From Blasia pusilla (lineage: Eukaryota > Marchantiophyta > Marchantiopsida > Blasiales), in contig CM114273.1 of NCBI GenBank assembly GCA_050084515.1, positions 15,500,001 through 15,564,000 of the forward strand: a stretch of 64,000 nucleotides of DNA. Direction: 5' to 3'. Made by a program: the position numbers and the translations under genes. Below the pieces are notes generated by a model. That model saw only the letters and a program-made list of their open reading frames with translations. It made no database searches and had not been told where the DNA came from. Of the stretch, positions 10,343-22,020 are shown in pieces (within the stretch, counting starts at the first letter, position 1; each line of letters begins with the position of its first letter).

Positions 10343-11470
10343 CTAGTACCTAATGTATCTACATGTGGGGCACATCCATCTTTCTCGAGGAACCCTAATG
10401 AGAGGTGGCATGAGACATGCCATATGCCACCTTGTTGAACATCCATCACATACTAGCATAATGATTACACCATGGGAAAATCCACATAACATACAACGCA
10501 AGCTTGTCGCTAAGATCAAAGAAAATGTATGGTTTGTATAATCAATCAAGGAAGGTGACATGGTGCATAGTTTTTGCACATCATCGTTCCAAACCATATC
10601 ATCACGTCCTTCCAACAAGACACCAAATGGATATACCTCATAGACTCTCAAGTTGGTGCACCCTACTGTCCCATCCAACGTCATGGATGTCATTTGCTGC
10701 AAGTAGACATAGTATCTATAATTGAAACCTTCGGATCATTGGTTGATAACTACCTCCCTAAGTAGTCACAAACCTCAACGTGTCTCAATGTTACTTAATC
10801 GCTAAGTTCTCAAGTGCCATGGACATAACTCTCCGAAATAACTCTATCCTCTAATAACATACTTACATCCATACATCAAGATCATCTAGGTTCAACATCT
10901 CACCAACATCATAATGAATGGTTGTAAGTAAGTTAGGCCTTCGACCATAAAGTAATAAGTAAGGTGAGAAAGAGGCTAAGCATGCTAAGTCTGTATCCTA
11001 TTACCAACCATGGAAATTGTAGGGCCCAATCTCCTAGATGACCTCTCTATAAGCCATCCTTGTGTAAACCTCTCTTCATTTTGTGGATAACTCTCTTCGT
11101 TAGTCCATCCGCCTTAGGATGATTTTGGGAAGTAGTGCAGGGGTCAATTAGTGTGTGGTCATACAAGGCATGGAAACTTTGTACCCTGATCCATCAATAC
11201 CGTAGCTTGTGCGCCATAATGACTCAACACTCAATCTAGGAATGCATACGCTACTCTCTCACTTACTTTGTTAGGCAATGCGACCAACTCTATCCACTTC
11301 AAGAAGTGTTCGATTATCACCAACACATAATGACTATGACACTCCATCAAACAACTACAAAACTCCATCAAACGACTATCTACCTATTTCCGATACGCAG
11401 ATACTCCAAAACTACCCCATCCTCATAGATATCCTGATCACCTGTGGCCTCCTCACTAGCCTCTAGATCT
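10343..11470 (-). pseudogene. Ty3/gypsy integrase remnant with C-terminal PHD finger
   Basis: Decayed pol of a Ty3/gypsy element read on the minus strand across several frames. From 11340 downward: VLVIIEHFLKWIELVAL, then LSHYGAQATVLMDQGTKF (the second catalytic Asp lies in MDQG), then NHPKADGLTKRVIHKMKRG where the usual Glu is Lys, then FSPYLLLYGRRPNLL. The 10343-10702 frame continues with the integrase C-terminal SH3-like part (LRVYEVYPFGVLLEGRD) and runs directly into a PHD zinc finger: CMLCGFSHG, MLVCDGCSTRWHMACLMPP, RWMCPTC (Cys4-His-Cys3 pattern). So a histone-reader-like module sits where chromodomains are found in other gypsy integrases. Stops and frameshifts make it non-functional. 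The element's LTRs are probably the TGTTAGAGG family at 9.2-10.0 kb. Confidence 0.8.
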
Positions 11471-12243
11471 AAGGGCTCTCTATTGGACCTTGCCATCGAA
11501 GTCCCAACACTTTGGCTCTTCATAGCCAACAAACCCAAATAAGTTGATGTGTGTCATTAGGGTGCCAACTTCTCATCACTCTCTCCATGCCAACAAGCTC
11601 TAGTTGCATGTTGCTAACTCGAGCATGGATTACGAATCAACCCATCCACATTTTGGTTGAGTGTCCCAAGTTGATGTAACACCTAGAAATCATACTCCTC
11701 CTACAATAGAGCCCACTAATGTAGCGAATGAAGGTGGAAAGAATCTCTCCAAGTGTGTGACAACCACATCCGCCTCTACCTCCAGACGGTTGTAATCCTT
11801 AAGGCGTATCTCCTTGTCAAAACAAGTTACGACAAGCATAATAGTTTCCTATGATTGTATGAACATTTAGGATACTCATTTCTTGGGGGCCCCAATAGAG
11901 TTAAGCACTACCTCAAATAAGTCAACATCCAATGTCACCCTTCTTGAGATGTGGTGATGCCAAGATATTGATAAGGGTATTAGGTCATGCATTAGTCCAT
12001 GGATGTTGTGGTGTTTAGTCCCTTATTCCAGCTGCTTGTGTCATCATCTAGTAAGGCTTTTCATAAGTATGCGTCATATCCAAGCTGAGGCAAGTAGTTC
12101 AAGAAATTTTTTCACTCCACCCTACTAAAAAATCATGACTCTAATGGCCTATGCCACTAGTGTCATGATCTTACCATCTTCCTCCTCAACCAATCACAAC
12201 TCCAAATGCACATCCATATGCTCACCCACTTGTCTCTGAGAAT
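11471..12243. other. Unassigned decayed repeat DNA
   Basis: Probably more of a decayed retroelement between the integrase remnant and the gag-like remnant. Short minus-strand stretches resemble coding DNA (for example VVVTHLERFFPPSF near 11770), but I cannot place them in a family. Confidence 0.3.
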
Positions 12244-13170
12244 TTGTCTCTTTGGCCAATCAAAAAGTCCATCAACAAGCTCATAGGTTCAATCCCGTGG
12301 TCGAGTTCTTTGCGGAGTTATGGTGGAACTACCAAGAAGTTGCAGAACATCCAAGTATGGACCAAGAAGTTGCAGAACATCCACGACTTCCATTGGCACA
12401 CGGGGGAGAGTTTGTGGGAGGAATATACTTGCATACGTCTGTTGATTCATATCACTCCGGGGGGCGGGGAGGTAATAGAGGCCTGCGCCATTCAAGCATG
12501 GTATGGGATGTTGGAATGAGATATGTGGAAAAAAATGAGGGACACGATACTCATACTGCACACCTCACCTACATTGAGAGATATCTTTAAGATGGCTGAG
12601 TACATTGAGCACAATATGGTAGAGGAGAGTGTAGCACCTATGAGTTACGCATGAGAGCTGCCACATTTGCCTACACAACCAGTGCAACAACGTGTATCTT
12701 GAGAGAGGCGTATGACATCGTGAGCTCACGGAGGTTACCATGAGCAGGTGCCACAACAACTAATATCATCAAAAGCGGGTAAGTAGTAGTCAAGAGTTCT
12801 TTGTTGGGCATGTGGTGGAATCCATTGCCAACAGGATTACACCCGTCAAGGTGGTGGGTGCGTGCTCCAGGTTAGGGGAGTAAATGGGCCCTCACCAAGA
12901 GTTATTTGTTGGGTATGTGGTGGAATCCATTTCCAACAGGATTACACCTGTCAAGGTGTTGGATGCGTGCTTCAGCTCAGGGGAGTAGTGTTCCAGACTT
13001 CCGGTGGGACCATTGTCAACGGTATGATCATATGTGCGCTAGAGGGACCCATAGCTTCCATTCTCTAGGAACTCTAATCAGGATCCATAAATGGATCCTA
13101 ATTAGAGTTCCTAGAGGATGGATATTACTGGTGTACATGCACGACGGGAGATGGGAGAAGCAAGTGCGAT
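12244..13170 (+). pseudogene. Retroelement gag-like remnant with duplicated CCHC zinc knuckle
   Basis: Plus-strand reading. At 12796-13068 two successive knuckle-like motifs appear: CWACGGIHCQQDYT and CWVCGGIHFQQDYT. The spacing is that of CX2CX3-4HX4C, but the last Cys is Tyr in both copies. The two copies arose from a duplication of about 100 bp (about 12796-12888 and 12899-12990). Upstream frames (12252-12590) could be gag capsid sequence but carry no diagnostic motif. Orientation is opposite to the integrase at 10.3-11.5 kb, so it is probably a different element or an inverted piece. Confidence 0.5.
13058..13121. repeat. Inverted repeat (31-bp arms, 2-bp loop)
   Basis: Arms 13058-13088 and 13091-13121 are complementary with two mismatches; the centre is GGATCCAT-AA-ATGGATCC. 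The near-zero loop suggests a fold-back duplication rather than a transposon with terminal repeats. Confidence 0.9.
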
Positions 13171-14500
13171 GACTCCTATTGTTGATGCTCGTGTCAAGTA
13201 TATTAGTGGGGATGGCCACTGCTGTGTACCGAGCCCCAGGAACACATATTTCTTCTTATGAACAACTTATCCGTGACGCAATGGTTAGGTTGGAATGATC
13301 AAGAGAGGAATGCATGCACCACTACGACAACACGAGCACGATTTCCCTAGTTTAGATTCTACATAATTCATCTTTGTCAATGACATTTTGCTAGAGAGGA
13401 CATGGCACATTACCTTTCATTAGACCTTGATATTGTGGAGAGATTCATTGCCCATCTTGCCGACATTGAGCCATTCAAGTAGTTAGCTACGAAGGGATGG
13501 TTGACATTTCGAATCATGGCTTGGGAAGAGCCATGTACATGGACTTAGGATATGGGTGTGTTTTGCACTTTTGAATTGTGCATATACATCACTTTTGTAA
13601 CCCTAACTGATTAACTTTCCCAATTAGGAAGTCAACCATTTCCCAAAATGGGGGAACTTAATCAAAACAAATTTTTTTTTAAAACCCAAAGATACCCTAA
13701 ATCGAATATCCACCTCCCCAAAAGTTTTTCCTCAATCTTCAAGTGTCAATGTCTGACCTCTTAGGTACACCACTACAATACTCTCGGTTCCAACACAAAT
13801 GAAGTTATATACTCCCTCAAACATGTGATATCCAATCCAAACATAGATGACCAATATTGAAACGTTGCTTCTCTCACTCTACATGTGTATTTTTTTGGGG
13901 AGCAAATCTTTCCCCATAGTCTCTATGAAAAATTAGTCCTGAGATAAGAAGACACCAAAGAAATCCTATTCTTCTTTGTCTCTGCTCCCATCATCTTCTT
14001 GCACTGCCATCCGTCGAGGAAGCATTTTGTAGCTTCAAATGAATTTCCACCACCTACAATTTTCATGGTGTGCATCATCCTTATCCTTAGAGCCAAAAAC
14101 ATACATTGTAAGGAGAACATTCGTCACCACATGAGTTGCTTCTACAACTCACAAACGCCTCATACTTTAAATCTCAATACTCAAAACGTCTTTGATTTTG
14201 CATTCTTACGATTTCCAAACATCCTTTGTTTGAAGTCATGCATTATGGATGGATTATTATGGATTTGATGGGGCCAATAACGAAATTTCTTATCCATTCG
14301 GAAGGTTTGAATAAAAAATCCATTTTTCATAAATTTATTTTCTACTCTTTTATTAGGAATCTTACAAGCACTAACAATTTTCTTCTTCTCTCCGTGTAAC
14401 CTATACACGAATCCCGCAAGGGTTTATAATAGTTAATTTCTTCCCCCCTCAAAGAGACGCAAAATGATGTTTTAGCCCCAGGAGAAATTTTAATTATTAC
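13171..14500. other. AT-rich DNA without recognisable gene
   Basis: A stretch around 13400-13500 reads MAHYLSLDLDIVERFIAHLA, perhaps retroelement-derived. Nothing else is identifiable. Confidence 0.4.
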
Positions 14501-15080
14501 AGCTAATATACATAGGGCTATTTCCGGGCTTGCCTCCCCTTGAAACCTTAATTCACCCGCACATGTTCCTTCCCGGCCGCCACTGGGAAGAATCTATCAT
14601 TACTACGGGCAGCACGAACCGCAGTCGACATCTACGGTGTGCAACCCAAACAGCTGGTTCCAGCGTTGGCCATCGGAATCTGTGACCGGCGACTTCCCAG
14701 CCGTTGACGCGTTGCGGTGAAGGTTATGTTTCCACGGCCAAACAGCACTGGCAACTTCAGGCCCACGTTACAAGAACTTGCAGCTCTTAGACTTGGAGAC
14801 CGCCTAATCTCTTTTCTTCAACTTCAAGTCAGGGTCCCTACAACGGAACTGATGTCTCTCTTCTTCTGTCCGTAAGCTGCTGCGTCCGGGAAAAAGAAAA
14901 GTAATCGCGGGTTATACAGGTAGAGTGCCGAATGCAACGCTAACTCCATCCTCCTTTATATGTTTACATGTCTCTCAACCCGAAGATGGACTCTATAGCC
15001 ACCAGATGGCGCTTCGGTGCCTCTTAATTTGGTAATAATGAATGGCATGTTCTTATCGTGCCTTGGCAGCACGTGTCATG
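14501..15080. other. GC-richer island of unknown nature
   Basis: About 450 bp (14.52-14.96 kb) stand out from AT-rich surroundings by higher G+C and CpG. No open frame with a family match was found on either strand. It may be a fragment of a former gene or promoter. Confidence 0.3.
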
Positions 15081-15215
15081 CACGAGAGTGAAAGGATTAA
15101 TTATGATGTACAAACATATGGCAATCGGATAGAAAAAAATATTTTTTTCTATGAATAAAAAAATAAAATTGTACATCATAATTAGTCACGAGAGTATCCG
15201 GTTGCCGTATGTTTG
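15081..15215. repeat. Compound inverted repeat flanked by CACGAGAG direct repeats
   Basis: Two interleaved inverted pairs: TAATTATGATGTACA (15098-15112) with 15170-15184, perfect over 15 bp, and 15111-15131 with 15195-15215 (ACATATGGCAATCGGATA-like). CACGAGAG occurs at 15081-15088 and again at 15188-15195. This could be a small fold-back transposon relic. Confidence 0.65.
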
Positions 15216-15225
15216 CAAATCAAGA

Positions 15226-15250
15226 AGGCTCTCTCCAATAATAACATAGA
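15226..15250 (-). mobile_element. Helitron-like 5' terminus
   Basis: The reverse complement starts TCTATGTTATTATTGGAGAG, preceded by an A outside. This resembles the TCTATATTATTA-type 5' ends of plant Helitrons and is nearly the same as the end at 54951. The partner end was not found with certainty. Confidence 0.4.
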
Positions 15251-16312
15251 TTAGAAATCTGCACTTTGGAACTCGGGTTAAGAAATGTATCAGATCTCAA
15301 TCAAGAACCTTTGGATCTTATATGATAAGGCATGATTGTGACGCTAATGCTTATCACAAGCTTTTCCACAATCGTTCGCACTCGTGACCAGAAAATTGCA
15401 CAAGTTTATTTGAAGAAGCCATTTGTTTGCCGAAGGAATATTTCAAAGCACTTTGTGAGATGATCATTCTCGACTCAAAACCCATAAGCTTTGGAAGAGG
15501 GAGTTTTGCAATTGAGCAACACTAAAATGAGACAATTTTAAAGGGTTTTGAAAGTTAGGCTTCTATGTTTATACTCGAATATCTAGTTCTTATGAATATT
15601 TGTATTTGTAGTACTCGTACAAGCATGTTGGTGGGAGGTGTCTTGGTAGCATTTTCTACTAAGATAAAAATAAAAATTAAAAAATTGTCAATGTTTGTAG
15701 GAAATTAGCACAAAGAAAATGTTTACGGACAAATTGGGGACAAGAGAGTTTTTTAGTATCAAAATTGAGAATTTTTTTATATGGAAAATAGACATAAAAT
15801 TTCGTACAAGCAAAGGAAATTCCGTCAAGTTGAAAAAAATATGAACATTTTCACTGTTGGAAAGTTGTACAGAGTGGACACATATTTTATTTATACGTTT
15901 ATTATTACCGGATGGACTACAAGAAGAGTCTCCTCCACTTGTCTTTTTAAGGACAAAAAGAACTAAAAGTGGTGAGGGGGCTAATTAAGTCAAGAGAAGA
16001 GAGGAACGATGAGGAAGGGAGGGAGGGACATTAGATCTTTTAAGAGAAGAGGTTAAATGTCATTATTTTTAAAATAATTTTCTATTTCATAAAAAAAAAT
16101 TGTATAAAAATAAGTAGAATAAAACTTAAATTTTCCTCTGAATTATTTTCCTAATTAAGGAAATTTCTATTTAGAGACATGGGTTTCTTCCAAAACTGGA
16201 CAGGAACCTAGAGAGGTCCGTACTTTGATATCACTACAATTTGCCAAACGCAAACTCTACAAGTCCACTAAGACTTGGAGTTTGAGTAAACTCGTAAAAC
16301 GCTTGTGAAGGA
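15251..16312. other. AT-rich DNA without recognisable gene
   Basis: Short frames only, with A-rich runs. Nothing recognised. Confidence 0.4.
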
Positions 16313-16348
16313 CTAGAATAGGCGTATACATGTGCATTGCAATGCACA
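16313..16348 (-). mobile_element. Helitron-like 3' terminus (palindrome plus CTAG)
   Basis: In minus orientation an 18-bp perfect palindrome (TGTGCATTGCAATGCACA, 16331-16348) is followed by 14 nt and CTAG (16313-16316), then T outside. Helitrons end in a hairpin close to CTRR and insert between A and T. No matching 5' end was found. Confidence 0.4.
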
Positions 16349-17799
16349 CGTATTACTACCTTTTGAATAAATTTCAACAAAGTACCTCTGATGGGTGCAT
16401 GTGTTTTTAGGCATGAACCAATTCTTTCAAAACTTACAAAGAAACTAGCCTTTTTTTTACTAGTTTTTCTCAAATGTGTTTACACCTTTTTCGAACCCTC
16501 AAATTTTACCGGCCGAATTTTAAAAGAACACCAATTCTTGGCAACAAGTTTGCACGTACATAAACCTCCCCCACCAACGATGAGGGACCATGATTGTCTT
16601 AGACGACATGGAATTTGAAAAGTCCACTTTACTACATTAACAAATCTCATAAGTAGACAAAGAAGCGAAGAAAGTCAAAAGTAACTCGAAACAAAATTTT
16701 AAAAACGAAAGAAGGATGATTAACCGAGCGAATTAAGAGACGCACAAGTAACGAGATGAAGTTGCTCTCGTCCAAATGGTAGTAAGCCAAATATGAACAC
16801 CCAATCCTATTTGATCGTACGGTCAAGAATCAAGCACCCAATTCCACAACCTATTTAATCCACACCCCAATTCACTCAACAAAACACAAATCCGAAACAA
16901 ATTCTAACGCTTCTCACTGTAACGGAGCCTTGTTACGATGATTACACCTGGACCAGTTTTAGAAAGTATAACTACATGCATTAGTTTGCTTGCGACCATG
17001 ATTAGACTAACTCAACCACAGAAGAATGAGACCAAGTACAGAGTTACCTCCGACAGGTCCCACAGAACAGAAACCCTACTCGCGCGTCAGAAGCGCAACT
17101 CCAAAGATCGTGTATCCGGGAAATTGCCCACGAAAGGGCGGGAGCAAACTTGGAAGCTCGGCACGTTCTAGAAGCTCGCCCACTGTACAGACTACAGAGG
17201 CTCGGAGCAGGTCGAGTGAGTTGAGTTTTTCAAGCGCTCCGCGACTGCGAGTCTGCTGCGATTACTGAGTTTGACGATCTGTGTACTTTTAGATACGTGT
17301 ACTGTGCTCGCTGCTGCGAGACTTTTCTTTTTGGAGAAAGAAAGGGCCGGGAACGGCGGGAAGCACTTTGTGAAACAGCAGCGAAACGTGCAGGATTCTG
17401 TTCGCATCGCTTACATCGTCTTCTCTCCTTTGGTTTTGTTGGTGAGGCGTCTTGCTTGGCTTTCGCGGCCCATGTCACTAACTGCGAGACGTCGAATTCG
17501 GTGTTGTGACTCGTGCAACGTCGTAGGGTGGATTGCAAATGTGCCCAGATTGTTCACAGCTGGAATAAAAGGATTTAAAGAATCGATGGATTTCAAAGCA
17601 ACGGGAGAAAGAAAGGGATTCCCTACAGAATCTTCCTAAGCACACAATTTGCAGTATATCCACACGGGATACTTATGAGGTACTTTGTTGGAGTTGAGAC
17701 GATTCGTCGATGAGTTCAAGTAATTGTGTTATTTCACCTTGAGTCAGTTTGAAATAATATTTATATTTTTAAATTAATTAGAAGAAGACCAAACAAGAG
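16349..17799. other. Unassigned region with GC-richer part at 16.9-17.6 kb
   Basis: The 16.92-17.64 kb part is GC-richer and keeps overlapping open frames on both strands (the longest is 17271-17639 plus, 122 codons) with no recognised domain. It could be the promoter or a UTR of a lost gene or an LTR-like region ahead of the Copia remnant. Confidence 0.3.
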
Positions 17800-19510
17800 G
17801 TAACTTTACCAAGGCCGTATTACAGATGTAGGGGAAGATATAGGGACATCTATATCCTCATTGTCCCAAGAATAAGAAGATGATGAAAATTCATGAAGAG
17901 ATCTCACTGCAAGGGTGCAATGATTGTTGAGCATGTTTTAGATGCAAATTCTTCAGAATGGGGGTAAGTCAACAACAAGGAGGCCAATCTCAAGAGTAAA
18001 GGTTGGTTTCTCGATATTCTAGAGCTATTGCTCACATTTGCAATGACAAAAAGCTTTTTTGTGAGTTTCCCATTATTATAACTCCACAAAATGTGAGATG
18101 TGGACTTGGGAATCGAAACCCTATGCTTGGGATTGGAAAGATGTTCATGAAATTTGACACTAGACATAATCAAGATGAGATGTTAAACAATGTTTTTTTC
18201 GTACCAGAGTCCACAAAGAACTTGGTATCATTTCATTAACAGACATAAAAAAACATCATTACATTATTCTTTAATTAGAAATGCATCATCTAAAATGGAG
18301 AAAAAGTTTTATGACATGATGTGGCAGAAAAAAAAATTTGATTCGTGGAAACAACAAAAGTTGATGCAATGGTGGCTACTGGTGCGATGGTAGCTAAGAA
18401 CTCTAACAACATGAAATTCTAGCATCTTCGACTAGCTCATTTGTCGGAGTGCAACATTTGTTCTCTACAAAAGATGGTGGAAGGATTGAAACTTCATGGT
18501 GATGGTAGATTGGAGTTTTGTAGAGCGTGTGATAAAAATAAATCTCACAAGTCATTTTTTCCCAGGAAATCTTTTAAATCTCATCCACTCAGATGTTTGG
18601 GGTTACATGACATAAAAGTCTTTAGGAGAAGTTGCTTAGTATGTGTCTTTTGTGGATGATTATAGCAGAAAAGGCTTTGTGTATTTGATGAAACACAAAG
18701 GTGAGGTTCTTGATGAGTTCAAAAGCTTTGTGGCAATGGTGGAGCTACAAACAGGAAGAAGAGTGAAGAAAATTCGCTCAGATCGAGGCAAGGAGGAAAA
18801 GAACAAAGAGTTCTTTTCCTTTTTCTGAAAAACAGGATTTTGGCTGATGTCACATCACAACCAGAGACAATCCCTCTCAAAATGGAGTAGCAGAGAGACC
18901 GAACAGAACTCTGTCAGAGAAGGGCTTGAGCATGCTCTAGCATGCAAATCTCAAGAAAAGCTTTTGGGGAGTTGCAATCAAGATTACAAACTTTTTGAGG
19001 AATGTAAGTCCTACTAGTGCTTTGAATGGGATGACTCCAGAAGAATGTTGGAGTGGTAAGAAACCAGATATCTCCCACCTTAGAGTCTTTGGTTGTCCAG
19101 CTTATGTACATATATATCCCAAAGGAGCAAAGATCAAAATTCAGTAAGAAGGCTTAAAAGCTCATCTTTGTAGGATATGAGATTAGCTTGAAGGGACATG
19201 TTCTCATCAATCCAAAGACAGGACAGTGTGTCACACGTAGAGATGTGCAATTCGGTGAAACCTGGGAAGGAGATCAGAAGAAAATTTCTGAAGCAGAGGG
19301 TAAATCATCATCACAACCTCAAGTTACTTTTCATGCAGGAACTCCAATGACTAACCTAGAAAGAGATGCAGATCAACTCTCAAGACCATCTAGTGGAGAA
19401 CTCCGTTGAGAAAATTTGAAGGTGTATGTCGGAGAAAGCACCAGGTTGTCCAAACTGAGGAGAATCATAAGGAAACCAACTTTCAGCCTGTTGAAGAGCC
19501 TGTTGAAATT
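17800..19510 (+). pseudogene. Degenerate Copia pol (nucleocapsid knuckle, protease, integrase)
   Basis: Plus-strand Copia polyprotein broken into frames. A frameshifted CCHC-like piece (GHLYPHCPK) lies near 17820-17880. The protease-side sequence follows (WFLDI..AIAHICNDKKLFCEF and FVPESTKNLVSFH, 18003-18239). The GAG-pre-integrase domain is at 18430-18600 (CNICSLQKMVEGLKLHG, EFCRACDKNKSH), then the integrase core (VDDYSRKGFVYLMKHKGEV, KKIRSDRGKE) and its C-terminal part (LRVFGCPAYVHIYPKGAK near 19080). At least five stops or frameshifts. It ends where an unrelated-looking LTR begins at 19511. Confidence 0.85.
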
Positions 19511-20217
19511 TGTTAATATCTAGTTTAGTCATGCCCTAAAAGTAGTTAGTCAAATACTAACTTAGTTGGATACTAATTTAGTTAGCTAGAAATAACTTAG
19601 TGTTCCTCTAGTTCCGTGAACAATAAATCTATTCATTCATTCTATCTTTTTAGGGTAACCTTGAATTAGGGCAATTCTCGAGTTAGGGCTAGCCACCATA
19701 TGTTATTTAGGGTATGGATCTGTCCAAGAAGATCTAAGGGCCAGAAGTGCTCACCCTCATGTGTATAATGTCTTTGTTTAGAGAGCAGAAGCCAATTCTA
19801 CAGCATGCACAGTTTTGGTGAGGACTCCTGAAGCTCTTGGTCTTGCTGTAGAGTGATCAGAGAGTAGGAAGAGGAGATTGAGACTAATTGTTGTGCTTGC
19901 TAGAGCCTCACTTTGGAAGGCAGGTTGTTTTGTCTAGTATGCTGATGGAGATTGTTTGTGCTCAATGGTGAGCCATGTCTGATCTCTGAGCTGGTGACAT
20001 GTGAGAACCTGTAGTGTGAGTACAAGGTGTGACTGTAGAATCCTTCTTAGTATCTCTTAGATAGTAAGAAGAGTCATATCATGGTAGGGCTCTGATTTGG
20101 CAATAGAGATACGAACTGATTTGCTGATTGTGTACAAGCTGAAATCATGGATGGTCTAGCTGATGCTAGCTCTGACTTTGTACAAGGAGATACTTCTGCT
20201 GGTCAATCATTTTCTCA
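19511..20217 (+). repeat. Copia LTR (about 707 bp)
   Basis: Begins TGTTAATATCTAG and ends TTTTCTCA, followed at once by GGTTATGGGCCC, which is complementary to the anticodon-loop side of plant initiator tRNA-Met. This places the LTR end. No second copy was found in the window. Confidence 0.6.
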
Positions 20218-20229
20218 GGTTATGGGCCC
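20218..20229 (+). promoter_or_regulatory. Copia primer-binding site (half tRNA-iMet type)
   Basis: GGTTATGGGCCC directly follows the LTR. Copia elements prime reverse transcription from an internal fragment of initiator tRNA-Met, whose GGGCCCATAACC segment pairs here. The same motif follows the LTR at 26994. Confidence 0.65.
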
Positions 20230-22020
20230 ACCCCAAACCTTTCTCCTTAGTGATTTCAGCAATGTAGAGAAGTTAAATGGTGGGAACTATAGAGAATGGT
20301 CCAAAACCTCTGAAAGTACATCGAAGAAGAACAAACTGAAGAAGTGGCAGAGACATTGCCAAGGAGATGTACAAGAACGAGAGCACTTATTGGCAGGCTG
20401 GGAGTACATAATGAGAAACAGGCTCAACCCTCAGTGGATGAAGAAGCTTGACTTTCTGTGGATGGAGAGGATGGACCGAAAACACTTGCAAAGGCTATGA
20501 GTAGACCTGATTGGAGCAAGTGGGATATTGCCATTGATCAAGAGAAAAAACCTTCCGCACACAATGGCACATGGGAGTGGACTGATCTACCCAAAGACAG
20601 GAAATCCATTGGTTGCAAATGGGTTTTCAAGATCAAGAGAGGAGCTAACAACGAAGTGGTAAAGTACAAAGCTCGTCTTGTAGCACAGGGTTTCAATCAA
20701 CAAGCTGAAGTTGATTATACAGAGACTCCTGTTGCACGATATGGTTCCATATAGTTGCTTTTTGCTCTAGCTGCTGAAGAAGATTGGGATGTGGAGCAAT
20801 TGGATGTGGAGACTGATTTTCTGAGTCGAGACCTGAGGGAAACCACCTACATGGATGTTCCAGATGGGTATAATGGACATAGGGGCAATGCATGTTTGTT
20901 GATGAAGGCATTGTATGGTTTTAAACAGGCTCCAAGAGCCTGGTATGAAAAGTTGGACTCTAACCTTAAGGAACAGGGACTTTGTAGAGCTTATGCAGAT
21001 TTGAGTGCTTACTGCAAAAATGTTACATTGCTTATTGCAATTTATGTAGATGACCTCCTGTTATTAGGCAAAAGTAAGAAAGCAATCCAGCAAGCAAAGG
21101 ACAGTCTTTGCTCAGCCTTTGCTATGACTATCATAGGTCCAGTGAAGTTCATTCTTGGAACCAAAGTTGAGAGGAACAGAGCAGAAGGATGGATTAGACT
21201 CAGTCAGACTCACTACATTGATGCGATGCTGACAAGGTATAGAACGGCTGAGGCAAACCCAGTTTCTACTCCACTGGAGCCTGGGTGGAAACTTGCCAAA
21301 ACAGGTGCAGACAAACAGGAGGAGAATGAGAATGTTGAAAACCTTCAACATTTGTGTCAGAGTGCTGTGGGTTCTCTGATGTTTGCCATGGTTTGCATAA
21401 GGCCAGATATCTCATATGCAGTGGGAGCACTGGCCAGGTACACATCTAAACCTACTCTCACACATTGGAAATGTGTAGAGGTACTTGAAAGGTACCAAGA
21501 AGCGTATCTCGAACACAGGAAGCAAGGATGTTTTCCTACATTGACTGGCTTCACAGATGCTAGTTGGGGGGATGATCCTGACAACAGCAGGTCTACTGCT
21601 GGATATGTATTTACATTGAGTGGGGTGCTATCAGTTGGCGCAGCAAGCGACAAATATCTGTTGCCTTGTCCACAACAGAAGCTGAGCTTATGGCAACTTC
21701 AAATGCTACTCAAGGAGTAGTTTGGCTGAGGAGATTGCTAGAGGAGGTTTGTTATAAGCAGAATGATGGAACTGTATTATATTGTGATAATACAGGAAGT
21801 ATAAGTCTTCTCAAGAATCCTGTTCATCATCCTAGGACTAGGCATGTAAATATTAGAAGAAGATTTATAGAGGAGAAAGAAAATGAGAAATAGACCAAGT
21901 AATATATTGTCCTACAGAGGATATGTCAGCTGAGGTATTGACTTAGGCATTTTCAAGAGATAAGCACAACAAATGTGCTAAGAGGATGGGTCTTATATTA
22001 AACTCCAGTTAAGTGGAAGT
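20218..22020 (+). pseudogene. Internally deleted Copia element (gag start joined to RT and RNase H)
   Basis: The gag beginning (FLLSDFSNVEKLNGGNYREW) breaks off near 20320 and continues in sequence that normally links integrase to reverse transcriptase (KTLAKAMSRPDWSKWDIAID). Most of gag, protease and integrase are therefore deleted. RT: GCKWVFKIKRGANNEVVKYK, ARLVAQGFNQQ, a stop at 20752-20754, LDVETDFLSRDLRETTYMDV, ALYGFKQAPRAWYEKLDS, IAIYVDDLLLLGKSK (active site YVDD intact). RNase H follows: FTDASWGDDPDNSRSTAGYV, then after a frameshift STTEAELMATSNATQGVVWL and YCDNTGSISLLKNPVHHPRT. A Copia-like tail with polypurine AAGTGGAAGTGAAG ends near 22020. Confidence 0.85.

Noticed and set aside
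10343-10702. A host PHD-finger gene
   Set aside because: Sequence immediately upstream in the same orientation is Ty3/gypsy integrase and the frame starts in the integrase C-terminal fold, so it belongs to a retroelement.
17800-22020. One intact Copia element
   Set aside because: A full LTR with primer-binding site lies in the middle and gag restarts after it, so these are at least two broken elements.
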